The translations under genes and the position numbers were made by a program. A stretch of 64,000 bases of DNA from Amoebidium appalachense (Eukaryota > Ichthyosporea), in assembly GCA_963693365.1 (NCBI GenBank), contig CAVNZM010000001.1, positions 11,098,001 to 11,162,000 on the forward strand, written 5' to 3'. Numbering within the stretch: the stretch's first letter is position 1; the number at the start of each line of letters is the position of its first letter. Positions 1 through 28,293 of this stretch are shown one piece after another. Below the pieces are notes generated by a model that did no database searches, was not told the origin of the DNA, and worked only from the letters and a program-made list of their open reading frames with translations.

Positions 1-69
1 GTATGTATGTTTTTGTGTGTGTTTGGGGGGGGGGGGGGGGGGGGGGGGGGAGGATGGGTTAGGAATTAC

Positions 70-7530
<7,461 letters not shown>

Positions 7531-7737
7531 GTTTCTCTGTCCCTAGCCACACACACTCAAGGGAGGGAGTGCATGTGGGGTACACTACAAACTTAGAATG
7601 GGTGATTTCCGCTGGATAGATCCCATCTTTTCCTGAGTTACAAATACTTTCTCGCAAATAATCTGTTATAACCGGAGAGAAGAACGTTAACCTGATTAAA
7701 GAGTTATTCCTTCAAATATGTTGGAATCCAACAGTGA

Positions 7738-7784
7738 AACGATGCTCGTGCGCTCTTTGAAACGATGCTCGTGCGCTCTTTGAT
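7738..7784. repeat. 23-bp perfect tandem duplication
   Basis: gaaacgatgctcgtgcgctc followed by ttt occurs twice back to back, about 210 bp upstream of the RELCH start codon. Confidence 0.8.
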
Positions 7785-8399
7785 CAGTAGCACTCGGGAT
7801 CCTTGAATATTTGTCCCAAGCGAACTACAAAAAAATAGTACGGCTAAAGGCTACAATCGCCTGTTGCCTCCTTGTATATTCTCTCGCGCTTTTTGTCTTC
7901 CTTGTATAAAGTGTCTACCAAGCAACCATGACACATGGTTTTTTCACACTTGTGTCAACTCAGTGACGGGCAAACCCTCCCACCCTGTCACAGTGTCGGC
8001 GTATCAACTTCGCGAAGTTCCGAAGCGGACTGACTGTTTTGTTTACAGGGTGTGAAATTTAGTGTAGTGTTGCAGTGTTTGTTGGTCTGAAACTGGCACC
8101 ACATGTCAGCTGGCGCCTTATCACAGGCTCAAATGTGGCAGTAATAAACAAAACGTTTCCACCTATTATGAGTTTGAACACATACAAACCACTTTACCAT
8201 TTTTTTCTTTTAAATGCTTCGGGTATATTGCTCGTTACTGGAAATATGGTCCTTGTAATTATAAGCTTCTTTTACAAGTGGCCCCAAGTATTCACCAAAA
8301 GTTCCTACCCTGATACAATTTTGACCCAGGTTACGATATTCCGAGCGTCGGGGTGTGATCTGATTGGATGACGACACGACCTTTAACTTCAGTTAGTCT

Positions 8400-8830
8400 T
8401 GCCGTGATTGGCCTAGAGCGCACTCACCGAAATAACCAGGCTATGGACATTTCTATTGGGTTAGAGGAATCGAATAACCGGGTTAATGGGTGAGTGCGCA
8501 GCTAGCCAATCAAAGCGATCACTAGGAAAATGTAAGCCTGAAATGTGAATGTAATGATATATGAATCAAATAACCGAGTTAAAGTTTGCATAATGTATCA
8601 ATAAAGTGAATTTTTTATGGGTCATATCGTAACCGGATCATGTCGGCTCGTGTCCTCGCTCGACCTCGTTATTTCGGCTCGCCTTGTCGATTATTTTGGC
8701 TCGCCTATCGGCTCGCCAAAATAACCGACGGCTCGCCGAAATAACTTCGGTTTCGCTCGGCCACTCGCCCCATGACTCCTGATCACCCCGACTCACCCGG
8801 ATCAAATATCACCTATTTTGGTTATGACCC
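8400..8830. repeat. Palindromic AATAACC / GGCTCGCC cluster
   Basis: In this microsatellite-free stretch the words aataacc and its complement recur at about 8432, 8474, 8573, 8718, 8743 and 8817. At 8665-8745, gttatttcgg-ctcgcc and attttgg-ctcgcc face ccaaaataaccg and ccgaaataac, an imperfect hairpin of about 35-bp arms. No ORF of note lies here. Confidence 0.55.
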
Positions 8831-10129
8831 CATCACTTCCCGCGATTTGATTGGTTACGAGGTATCTAACAAGTTAGTAACAACTTTCTTTTTGAAGCGC
8901 TCCGCGTCTTACAAACGCACGAAGTGTAAACTGAAATGTGCAAACAACAAAAAATAACCCACAAAAACGTACCCACAAGCTGCAGTAAAGTGTATATCAA
9001 GCGCCCGGGTGTATATACGTACGCTATTAACTTCATATCATGTCTATAAAGTATTTATTTTCTCTGTGCCTTTTCTTAACCCTTTCGCTTGGGAATGTGT
9101 ATTCAAGATCCCCTACTAGATAGAATAGCACACAACACCGTTTGAACAACAACACAATAACTTACGTAGTAACAGAGCTCTTGAGCGATTGTTTTGGCCC
9201 GTTCGGTTACACACATAAAATAACCACCTGAAACTTGTTAAATCCCACACCGAAAACGTCAAAAGGCCCTAGAGGTCCGTCCTCACATCACAAAACCTGA
9301 AAATTGCCTGAGAGCTCGAGAGTGGTGGATTCAAAGTAGGTGTTTCCGTGGAAGGTTGGTTCCCCCCCAATTGCAACTTTTTGTTTCTGATTTTTTCTGT
9401 CTTAGCGCGTATTTGTAGCCTCAAGCATGTGGTTACTTTTTTTGCGTAAGGAAACTGCTTTCACTGAAGGAAACTATCACACTACGGGCATCACCGTTTG
9501 ATGAGCAGTGGCAAGCAACTGCTCAACACTCACACGCTAACTGTGTCGTTCGTTTCTGACAAGGGCAAATTGAGTTTGTGATTTCTCGGCAGTAGTAACA
9601 CCTTGCATGCCTGGATGGTGCTTTGGACTTAGACAGGGGGCATTCAGGGAAAGAAAAACTAAATACGGACCGGAAGATGGTTAGGCCTGTCGAGGGAGGA
9701 AAGGGAAAGAGGTGAAACGTTTGGTAAAAACGGTAGGTCATGAGAGTCAGTGCCGACATGAACGCTGTAAAAGGAAAGCCGTTTATTTCCGTTTGTTTGT
9801 TTGTTTGTTTGTTAGCACTGCTTAGCCCAATCAAAGCATTCCTTCTTCTGCCTTTATTCATGTGTCCGGGCTTCGACTTTTGATTCACCGCTTGTGTGCA
9901 TTCTGTGCCCAAAGGTCCCTCCCATACATACAGTTGGGACTTCGGGGGTGGCAGGGGGGTGGCGTTGCTGAGAGGACGGAACGAGTGAGGGGAAGGAGGG
10001 CCAAGGGGTGGGGGGGGGGGGGGGGGGTTGCTGCTAGCAGAGATGGAGAAAACGAGTGGGGAAGAGGGGACATGGGGCAGGGGGGGGGGGGGGGGGGGGG
10101 GGGGGCTGCACATCAATATTGCAATTGAT

Positions 10130-10297
10130 ATGTCGAAGTTGTGTGAGTGATGCGGTGTTGCCGCAGTTCTTTTTTTCGAACACGGCCGAGACACAGTATT
10201 TTTATAAAAAAGATGTCGAAGTTGTGTGAGTGATGCGGTGTTGCTGCAGTTCTTTTTTTCGAACACGGCCGAGGCACATTCTTTTTATTCTTTTCTT
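10130..10297. repeat. 83-bp tandem duplication
   Basis: Two copies of atgtcgaagttgtgtgagtg followed by atgcggtgttg and cgaacacggccgag, offset by 83 bp and differing at a few bases. They lie in the spacer 3' of the CDI gene. Confidence 0.85.
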
Positions 10298-10904
10298 GCC
10301 CTCTCACTCCCATCCAGCCCCCCTTCCATATTCTCTGAGCAGTTTCTCTCCCTCTGGGCCGTGTTGCCAATCTGCTCTCACCACTAATATGTTGTTGCTT
10401 CTTTCTCCCCTCCGTTTTATTCTCACATGACCTCAAAGTCGCCTTTTTTTGTGCAAAAGGCCCACTCACCATTCACCTATGTTTCTGAGATTTCTTGTGC
10501 GCGTTTATGGGATATTTTTGTTGTCTGTTTGTGAGGCGCCTTTCATTGAACCGTGACAAACGTTTGCCACAGACGAGCTTTGAGCATGTCGTAAGTGAGC
10601 AATTCCCGGGCAAAATTGCTTCTAGGCTCAGTCAGTCGCACATGTATGCTCCGACTCTGGGGCACATCTGTATCATCAACACTATCCTTTAGAGAAAACG
10701 TCGAGAGCAAGAGAAGCAAACTGGAAGCTGGCGGCATTCACTGATATTAAGTGTCGTCAGGTTTACGTCAACAGGTTATGTACATACATGTATATATAAG
10801 GAATACAAGAAAAAGAAACGAGGAGCAAGTGTTCAGAAAAGTATTCATCAAATGGGCTTAGTCATGCCATAGTGTGCCCAATTCTCAGCCACCATCTCCA
10901 TGTA

Positions 10905-11593
10905 TCAAGCGGCTGCTCCTCCCATTTTCCACGTGCGAATTTTAACATCGGGCTTGGTAGCTGATCGTTGCTTGTAGGTGGGCTTGTGCCTTGGCTTGAG
11001 GACACACGTCGGTGGCAACCACTCGTCGGAAAGCAGAACCTGCTGCAATGGACGGTCAGTCACTTGGTACAGAGAAGTTTTTCTCAACATGCACATTACT
11101 AGAAAATAGCAACAAGCTTGAGAACATCGTCGTGCTTGTGAACATGCCTCAGGCCCCCTGCTATCTTGGTTTTTTCAAGAGACTACTGATCTGCACTGCC
11201 CAACAGCCCGCCAAAGTTTGCCAAATAAACTCGTGATTCAATTTTTTTGACCAAGCTGGGCGCCATGGTGTTTCAGCACAAAAACTCACCTCTAAGACAG
11301 TCGTCTGCTTCTGGTATCCTTCCCAAGAATGGCACATCCGCTTGCAGGGGGACTTCACTTTTTCGCTCTGGGGATTCTTCCGCGCATTCAGCTACGGCCC
11401 CTTCGAGATTCGTTGGCTCACTTTCTAGCACCCTTACCCAGTTATAACCAGCGCCTGCAGCAGTTGGCCGCTCAGCTGAAAAATCGAAATTCCATGTTTC
11501 AGTCTGCTTGGCTTGAAGGTCTGCAAGTTCCGTTGACAGCTCGGAGGAAACTGCTGCTGGATCGCTGCCAAAAAGGTTTCTTGCTGTATGCAT
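10905..11593 (-). CDS. CDKN1-like: p21/p27-type cyclin-dependent kinase inhibitor (CDI domain)
   Basis: Two exons: 11593-11290 (donor gtgagt, phase 1) and 11098-10905 (acceptor ttttctag), joining to a 165-aa protein; human p21 is 164 aa. Residues 4-55 are a CDI domain. They contain the cyclin-docking motif RNLFG, a helix-forming linker of about 25 residues, the kinase-binding motif WNFDF, and YNWVRV in the position of p27's YEW. This family binds and inhibits cyclin-CDK complexes in the nucleus. The CDI domain is N-terminal, as in animals. The middle is acidic, and the C-terminus is basic (KPRHKPTYKQRS, KPDVKIRTWK), like a nuclear-localisation region. I do not see a clear PIP box. The start is the first ATG after an in-frame TAA about 60 nt upstream. 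A second acceptor inside exon 2 (ccattgcag) is also in phase but leads to a different, shorter C-terminus; I prefer the one with the better pyrimidine tract. Confidence 0.82.
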
Positions 11594-12659
11594 TATGGCT
11601 TCTGGCACAGAGCCTGCCTGAGTACAGCTGACGTTTACTTACACTGATGCAGTAACTTCGTTGAACCTCGTTGATCATGTAGTTAGAGCTCCTATTTGTG
11701 TGGTTCAGAAAGCACGAAGCTGACTCAAAATCAAGCTGCTTAAAAGCTTTTGATAATAATTTGCTAATTTTGCAGTTGGACACAACTTCCCAAGTTGAAC
11801 TAAGCACCACCTCAATAAAAGGGCAAAATAAGCCTATTTTTCTCAGCTACTATAGCTGGATGTTTCAAGCGTGTGTGTGTGAAGGGAGCGTTAGCGAAAA
11901 CCTACGCTGTCACTCTCGCTGTCACCCTTTGAGCGGTGCCACGGTTTTGATGAAAACGGTTAGGCTACGTCGACTTCGTGCTGTGTGAATAACGGTCAGA
12001 AAATGGCGCACCGAGGCATTTGCCGGCATCAAGAACCAACCGGCTTTCGTGAATGACGCATGGCGTCAAATACCGCCATGAGCGATGCAAATTGGTACGT
12101 TTTTCAGATAGATATACCCTAAATGGTTGTAATATTGTGTGCATTGTTTAGCTCTTATTAAAATAGAAGTGAAAGTTTTGTGCTTTTACATATGTTTTAC
12201 TGTATATACTGAATTAACGAGGCAATATTGCAGTTTGTTTTTCAAAAGCAGTAGCACGTTGTATCAATGTCAGGCCTTCCTATCCCTGATCATTTTACCC
12301 TCCTTCTTGCATTCGGTTGGAGCCCGCTCCCTATTGGCTTTTGTGCGCCTATATATGGAAAGTGTTCGGGAAAGCCGGCTCTTTACCATATTTGGGTCAA
12401 ATCGGCGCACCTTCGTCATTCTTGAGTCACCGTGACCCCGACCTTGCACCCGTTGTGTGACACCGACACCGCCGTCCTGAAAAGGTTTTACATACTCCAC
12501 TCTAGTCTATTAAAGTTTACATGCTCCACTTGAGTATGATGCGTTTTTTTTAGCTTCGTTTTGTTCTTTTATATCTGTTACTTTGTTTTGGGATGTGCAG
12601 TGTTTCCCCTTCAGCTTCGTTTTGTTCTTCAAGTTATATCTGTTACTTTGTTTTGGGAT

Positions 12660-12960
12660 GTGCAGCTGCAGGAATTCCCCTTCAGAGTAATGTCGGTACG
12701 GTCCTCCGGATCCAGACTTTGCCTCAATTTGCAAATTGCCTGCTTTGCAATGTCGATCGCGATATTCAAAGCACGGCGCATATGAGAATGTTTTTTACGC
12801 CCTTTGATTCCGACACCAGCACCTGGTTGGTAGAAAATATATACACAGGTGCACGTGGATGCTTCAGGAAATACTGCGAAGGCAATTTATTATTGGCTAA
12901 AACACCCGCGGCGTATTTTCCAGAAGCTATTTTGCGAGGTGCAAAGCTGGCACCAGCCGG
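12660..12960 (+). other. Possible uncharacterised coding exon
   Basis: The plus frame 12593-13129 is open through complex, non-repetitive sequence. It translates to a peptide of mixed composition (CLLCNVDRDIQ, FFTPFDSDTSTWLVENIYTG, CFRKYCEGNLL). A candidate acceptor gggatgtgcag lies at 12655-12665. I recognise no family. The downstream half of the frame (after 12965) is GC-rich and doubtful. It could be chance. Confidence 0.25.
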
Positions 12961-13235
12961 GATGTGTCGCCTCAGGGACCGGCGGATGGTTCACGGCCCC
13001 GGGCGGGTTTGTGGCTCTGGGGGACGGGCCTGGGCCGGGTTGGGTTTGCCCCTGCCGCGGACATGCCGCGGATGGTTGGGTGTTGGTTCTTTCCTCTGTT
13101 GGCGCTGGGTCAACCCGCGGGTTTTATGATATGCTCAGTCAACAGATCTGGCACGTGCACTACTATTGCATGGCACTAGCTGTTTCACGTTGTGTTGCTG
13201 CTATTCATGTGTATAATGATGATTGCATGCAGACT

Positions 13236-14365
<1,130 letters not shown>

Positions 14366-14800
14366 ATAAAAGCAAAGATATGACCCTGCAGGGCCGACCC
14401 GACTCTTCTTCCCGGGTCAAGACCCCGGGCCGTTCCGGATACCGGTCCAACCCTTCGGGTCATCCTGACAGCCGGGTTTGGGCAAAAATGCCACGGTTAG
14501 GGGTCGGGCCGCCGGTCGGTTCGGGCTGGTTCTCGGGTCAACCGACCCGACACTTCCCTGGCTGGCACATGCATTCCTTGGACCAACAACTTGCCGGCCG
14601 CATCCGTTGACGACTGTGTGCACCGGCCGGCTTCCGCAAAGAGTCTTGCAAAGTGAAGTTCAACCGTTGTGAGCTATATTACGAGATAGGAATGGCCAAT
14701 GCTTAGACAATTGGCCATGACGGGCGAAGCCCTTCAATGTGCGCCCAGCTTGTGGCCCGCGCAACCATTCTTTCGCAGCTCCGTGCACATGTGGTGGGCT

Positions 14801-14847
<47 letters not shown>

Positions 14848-15762
14848 TCCACCCCACCGAACAGGCCCAGTGGGCACCCACCCCATGGCCGCGGCCACTT
14901 GCGGCGTGTACGAACATGCATGCGCATTTGTGAGTGTTGTTTGGTGTGTCTCAAGGCTTACATGGTCTGTATGTATATATGTGTATGGGGTGGGGAGAAA
15001 GAGCGGGGGGGGGAGAAGGGGGGCTGGAGGGATATCGAGAGGAACGTGAGACGGTAACTCTAGTCCCTCGTCTATGTTTTCACCTTGTTCGCGACTGTTT
15101 TACATGTGTGTGTATGTACTTTGGCGTGCCACAGCGTATGTGTGGTTGGGCAGGAGCCACGGAGACAATGTGCAAGGGCATTTGTGTATGTGTGTACAGG
15201 TGTGGCGGAACCGTGTTATGCGTGTGTTTGTCGTTCTTTGCATCTGTGTTCGGGGGCAGCCAGCAGGAAGCCTTCGGGGCAGAGGCCCGGGGGGAAAGAG
15301 GGGGGCCCGGGGTAAATAGAGAGACAGGGAGAGAGAAGAGAGAGAGGGAGAGAGTGAGGGGGGGGGGAGGGGGGGGGGGAGAGAGAGAGAGAGAGAGAAA
15401 GGGAGGGAGGGAGGGAGGGGGAGAGAGAAAGAAAGGGAGAGGGTGAGGCTCGGAGAGGCGGGCAGTAAAGCAGCAGGGGGCAGCCGGGGGGGAGGGTGGG
15501 GGGGGGGGACCTGTAACCTAGGAAGAGAGGGGGGGGGGGGGGGGGGGGGGAGGGAGAGAGAGAGAGAGAGAGAAGAGAGAGAGAGGGAGAGGGAGGGATA
15601 GAGAGAGAGGGAGAGGGAGAGGGAGAGGCGGGCAGTAAAGCAGCAGGGGGCAGCCGGGGGAGGGGGGAGGGGGGGCGGGGGAGAGAGAGAGGGGGGGGGG
15701 GGGGGGAGACAGAGTGAGAGAGAGAGAGAGAGAGTGACGGAGAGCGAGAGCGAGAGAGAGGA

Positions 15763-15811
<49 letters not shown>

Positions 15812-16232
15812 AAGGTGGGGGGGGGATACTTCTATTGTGCCCTCCACTTTCCGTCCCACATGAAAGTGGCAACCACTACAATTCTAGCCCCCCCCCCCCC
15901 CCTCCCTTTCCCACCTCTCCCCTCCCCCTTCCCTTTCTTATTTTTCCTAAGGACTTCCCTCCCCTCCAACCTCCGAACCCCCCCCTCACCTCGCTGAACA
16001 GCACCCTAGTCTCGGTGTTTGCCCCTATCTACTCCTTCACCTTGTGCCTTCTTGCGCCCTCCCACACACCCACCCTTCATCTTCCGTTATCCTCCCACTG
16101 ACACCCGTGTCCCCAATGGGCCACAAACCACACGCAGACACGCTCACACCCTCTTTCACTCTCTCTCCAACAGCAATAACTCGGTCTAAGTTCTCCTCCA
16201 GCCCCCCATCTTTGCGCCTCCAGGTCGAATCC

Positions 16233-16271
<39 letters not shown>

Positions 16272-16689
16272 CCTCCCCTCTGCCCTACTCGGACACCGTA
16301 GCTCACTCCCTGTCGAGCTCCCCTGCAGGAAGGTGGATGTAAAGCTAGCTGGGTCGCCCGCCAGCTGGGAGCCCAAGCCCTTAGCTGGCAGTATCTTTCC
16401 CTTGAATAAGCCTATTATTTCCAACCTTATGTGCACTAGCCAGCGAAATGGTGCAAGGCCTGACAGCCGTCGGACTGACGGACACCAAGTCTTCACGATG
16501 GCACTCGTAATGATTGCTCTGCTCCATTAATTTCCATAAGCTTCCTCATCTCGAGTCTTGTGCAAAACAATAAGCGTCTAGATCTGCCCCCGCTTTATAT
16601 TATTATAAAGTTTGTACAGGCTCGAAAAATATACTTCTTCCTTTTTGTCAAGTTGTAACGCGAAAAACCAAGGCCAACAATTATGAAGT

Positions 16690-18481
16690 TGCCACTCACG
16701 TGCACAGTCACGGCCCTCTGAACAGTGGGCGGCTATACAGTAATATTGAAAAATTCGGACAATTGAAAACTCCGGACAAGATGGAGTTCCGTCTTTCTTC
16801 CCTTCAAGGGGGCTTTCGTCATGCCTATTCGTGTTATACTCACAGCCTGTTACTCCATGAATCCATTACTTCTGGCTCTCCACACGTTGTCTTCATCGAC
16901 CTTAAGAACGCCTACGACACCGTACCCACTGGTTTGTTATGGCATAAGCTGGCTATGCGGGGCTTACCAGCCCCCTTTGGCCGTCTTCTGCAAGCGCTGT
17001 TCGATACCACTCGCGGACGAGCGGCGGTCAATGGAACATTAACACCCGGTTTTTCCCGTTCTCGGGGTCTTCTGCAGGGGTCCCTCCTGAGTCCGTTGTT
17101 GTTAGACGTTTTCCTTGACGATTTAGCCTGCGCCCTCGAATCCTTTGGCCAACTGCATACCCGCCGTGTACCGGGTCTCCTTTTTGCGGACGATATTGTT
17201 CTTTGTTCCTTAACCGAAGATGTCATGCACCAGATGCTTCGTCAGGCTGTCAGGTGGATCAATGGTGCACCGGGAATCTCATGACAGTCGGAATTACAAA
17301 GTGTGCTACTTTTTCGCAAAACGCTTCCTTTCGATTGGCCGGTCTTCCTATTCCTGTTCAGAGCGCAGCACCTATGACTATTTGGGTATTCCTTCCGCAA
17401 GCTCCTCACGGCCGTACGGATCGTTCGTGCAAAGGGTAAGCTTCACATCGTGTCAAATATGTTTCAACGGGAGTCTGTGATCCATCCTGCGAACCTTCTT
17501 CTCTACAAAAAAACTTTTTTACGGCCGACTTTCTAATATGGACTTCCGCTATTGGCCTGCGCCCCACCTCGCGAGGCGGCCGTGGCGCTGAAAGAGTTCG
17601 ACGATTTTCAGGGTACTACGCAGCGCACTTTGTTTCGTACTCGGTTTGTGCCTCCCTTAATCAGTATGTTTGGATTGTCGTCTGCTGTTTGTCGTATGGA
17701 GGAATTGTCTCTTCGTTTTTGTTTTCATTTAGTTAGGATACCTGATGGTCACCCTCTTTATGCTTTCTTCCCCCTCCCCTCCCTCCATCCCTCATCCCGG
17801 GCCCCCAATCATCGCACCGACGCTACTTCTGAATGTCCTCAGCCTACCCTCTTTCAACCTGATTCTTCCTCTCGCTATCTCACTCCCTCTTTCTTTTTCC
17901 CTTCCTGTTTTTTCTGCCTTTTCGAGTTATTACCATACGCAGTATAAGTTTCTTTCTCGTTCTGATAGAGAAATCAAAGGTAAAACTCAGGCGGCATGTG
18001 TTATGTTCCTTAGGCAACACCGTACTGATCATTATCGCTTTTGGGGAGCTTTGGCAGGATACATTTCTCCTGGTGTACGCCGGATACCACCCTAGTAGAT
18101 AAGTCTGCATGGTGCTCTGATGCCTGGGAAGTTGTGCAGTGGGTTGTAATTTTTGTTTCCATCGCCGCTGGTGCCAGCTGCGGAACTTTTTAATCGCAAG
18201 CATGTTGATAGGTGTGAGTTTTTATGTCGCAATTTACCTCTTTCCCTACTACGGGTGTCTGCTACACTGGCTGGCAATGTGACCACTTTAGACTTTTTGT
18301 TGAATTCTGTTGGTCGTCACATTTGAGTATTTATATGATTTTCACACAGTGTTCGGGTATCTCAGTATGCACTTGTAACTGGATAACTCGTGAAGTTTTT
18401 ATTGTCGACGTCTTCTCAGTATGCCGTGCATACTTGCATATCTTTCCGTCGAATCAATCCACTGGCAGTCAAAAGAAAAAA
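16690..18481 (+). pseudogene. LINE copy 1: 5'-truncated, broken reverse transcriptase
   Basis: A 3' fragment of an APE-type non-LTR retrotransposon. The open stretch 16700-17284 encodes a reverse-transcriptase core with motif A (VFIDLKNAYDTVP), the QGSLLSP block and the catalytic FADDIV. Comparison with the copy at 59894 shows two lesions: an 8-bp direct duplication (gctgtcag) near 17245, which shifts the frame into a stop at 17284, and loss of about 20 bp near 17395. Thumb and C-terminal segments follow in other frames to about 18240. The 3' UTR ends in an A-rich tail (aaaagaaaaaa) at 18470-18481. It cannot encode an active protein. Confidence 0.9.
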
Positions 18482-19387
18482 TAGCCCAACAAGTTAGTTA
18501 ACTAGTCAGGTTGTATAAATAGTAAGCTTGGGGGTGCTAAGTAGGCCTCCGCAGATTCGGAGTTATCAACACATGCACTTATAAATAGCGTGGGCTTTAA
18601 GTTCATGTTTCATCATGATAATACACTTATGATAATTAACCCATGATGACGCGAGCCCATACTAAGTCACATTTGGTCATACATACCAACAATAACAAGT
18701 TTAGTATCAAGTGAATTAATTATTGATCATAACTTGAATACAAATATTAATTACAATAAACATACTTAATAACTCCAACCAGCAGGGCAAAAAATCGCTT
18801 AAGTAGTAAAAAGATTCGAAAGACAGGGCCACGTGCATTGAGTTTAAGGGGCCCCTTAAAGTGTTTTTAAACCAGGGTAGCAGTGCTGCACAGCACAGGC
18901 TCGAACCCGCGATCATCATTGCATAAATACTATAATAGGAAAAATGACAAGCGACCAATCACAACACACCGCCCATCATAATGCGATCATATCTGCACAC
19001 CGCCAGTGGTAATATGTTTTCATAAAACCATAAAAAAAAAAAAGAAAGAAAGAAAGAAAGAAAGTAAGAATATGCCTCGTCAGTGCAACTCACGCCGTAT
19101 ACGTAGTACAGTATTAGACGCAGAGCCAGCCATCTTGGGTGTGTGTGCACACACGTGAGCAATTCCAATGCAAACATATTACATCTAAGTGCAGACTGAC
19201 GTCTGTGCGGCACCTTGCAAGGGGGTGTGCTGCATAATGTGTGAAATATTAACGAAGTTAAATTCATGCAAACGTCATTCAACATCACAAATTACCCACC
19301 GGGAGTATGCTGCCGGTGTCGTCATGAATTGGGTGTCCGGGATAACTCACATTCAACTATTTGGGAAAAGCATGAGGGATAATGGCA

Positions 19388-19471
<84 letters not shown>

Positions 19472-19697
19472 CGCGCGCGCGGAGTGTGTGTGTGTGTGTG
19501 TGTGTGCTTGCTCGCGCGTGCCCACACGTGTGCGTGTGTGTGTGCACATGTGTGTCTTTGAGTGTGTGTGTCTGCTGGGGGGCCACTGGGGGCTGGACGG
19601 GTGTGGGGGCGCGCAGGGGGGGGGGGGGGGGGGGGGGGAGGGGGGGGGGGAGGGGGGGGGGGGGGGGGGGGCGGGGCGGGGAGGGATGATTTGAGGT
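18482..19697. other. Spacer between LINE copy 1 and the HVCN1 3' end
   Basis: 18482-19390 is AT-rich unique sequence with short palindromes (tcatgatgac/atcatgat-type words near 18610-18650) and no supported gene. 19393-19475 is (GT)n and 19610-19680 is G-rich. The 3' UTR of the HVCN1-like gene should lie just below 19698. Confidence 0.6.
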
Positions 19698-26489
<6,792 letters not shown>

Positions 26490-28262
26490 TTTTTCGGAAA
26501 TTTTTTTCTTCTACGTTCTTAGAGTTTTTCTTGTAGTAAAGGATTATTTGATTGTGATCGTCATTAACGGTTTGGACCTTTTTTGGCCAGGTATAGAAAG
26601 GAAGTCTAAACTCGCAATTATTTGGGAAAAAACTATCTGCCTGCGCACACTGATCGTGGCCTTTGGCGATGTTGCTGGGATGAGGAATGAAAAAGTACTG
26701 TTCATTATCAACATGCATGAGAGCTGTGATGAGGTGAAGGAAACGATGCCAACAATACTTCCACCCAACAAGGTACCAGGTAGAGTACCAAGTATTCTTC
26801 GGAAAGACAGCTGATGAAACGTTCTCCCCAGGGCTACAAACTATAGATGGAAAAGTGAAAATGCAAATGTATTTAACTTAAAAATTAAGTATATAGTAAA
26901 CTTAAAAATGAAGTATATAGTATTTAAAGATTATTAACAAACTTTAGAGATGTCATTTTCATTGATTTGGAATAGATATCACATGCACATCTGACATCTC
27001 CAAATGGTGCGAACAATCAAATTTAGCCAATGGAGTGTCACCACTCACATTCCTGAGCTGTGTGCTTGTGCTGATTGGCTGGTTCCACACTCTAACTTGG
27101 CTTCTTTCAAAAAGAGAAGAAGAACTTCGGGGAAAAAAAAACAAGGGGAAAAAAAAGGCGTTGCAACTCCACATATACTATAAGTCTAGTAACATATTTA
27201 CCTACATGTATATACATTGTTGTGTGGAAGTACTGTTGACGTGGTGCCGGCACCTTACAGTTGCTCACATGCACGTCCATAATAAACAGCACCTTCTCCT
27301 ACTCACACACTACTGCGTTGCAAGCTCCCGCCCTACTGTACCGGGGAGGCGGTTCAAGTGCACATGTACAAGCCTTTTTAACTGAATACGTAATATTTTA
27401 ACCCTCTGCCATACAGCGGACGTGACTAGTTAGTGGGCTGACGGTTGGCAGCGTTAAGAGAAAGGTTGTGCGGCATTCGCATGTGCTTGAGATCTACAGA
27501 GTGAGAGAGAGAGAGAGAAAGAGAGAGACACACACAGAGAGAGAAGTAAGGGGAGGGAGTGAGCTCGAGGGAGAGAGGGAGGGAGCTCGAGGGAAGGAGG
27601 GAGGGAGCTCGAGGGAGGGAGGGGGGAGGGAGGGAAGGAGGGGGTGGCTCGGAGGGAGGAAGAGCGGGCCGGGGAGGGGTGGGGAGGGAGAGAGGGTGGG
27701 AGGGGGGAAGGGGAAGGGGGGGGAGGGGGGAGAGTGTGTGTGTATGTGCTTAATCGTGGACGCGGTTGTGTGCACGTGCCATGTTTATGTAACACTGTAC
27801 GTGTCAGTTTTTCACGTGTGTATGCAAAAGGTGTGGCGGCTATACAGGTCCAACTATATATGTTTTCACGTCATCACAACTACTCAGGCAGAAGTTGTGG
27901 CTGTGTTTGGTTTCTTGGCTTTGTAGTGTGCCTAGTAAGCCCTTTGCTGCGGCCCCCAAGTTACCCAAGTTACATGTTTACTCCCTTGCCACCCCATACG
28001 AAGACTACATATGGTTCAAAAGTAAACGCAACGATATGCATTTGTGTTTTCGCAAACAGTCTGAGTGGCTCACAGCGGCTCACCAACGTCACCACGGCGA
28101 CTCTATCATTTGTTGTACGCTTCATCATGAACGACCATTGATTCATGACGACTACTGATTATCATTACACTTCAGTGCCATGTAGCCTAGTAGCTTCTTC
28201 CTGGTTTTGTGTTTTGTAAATATAGATTCTTTGAGACCTCCTCTCTTTCCTCCCCCCCCCTT

Positions 28263-28293
<31 letters not shown>

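Larger units (their letters stand above)
7531..10904. other. Spacer between CDI gene and RELCH
   Basis: This is a 3.4-kb gap between the CDI stop and the RELCH start, both on the minus strand, so it should hold the RELCH promoter. The part 7600-9900 is ordinary AT-balanced sequence, rare for this window; G-rich runs resume at 10005-10105. It contains the short tandem repeats and the palindromic cluster listed separately. I see no convincing gene; the frame at 9523-10266 (-) is low-complexity. Confidence 0.6.

Noticed and set aside
14390-14560. GC-rich gggtc/gaccc block as a Helitron or hAT end
   Set aside because: No clear inverted termini or target duplication could be seen.
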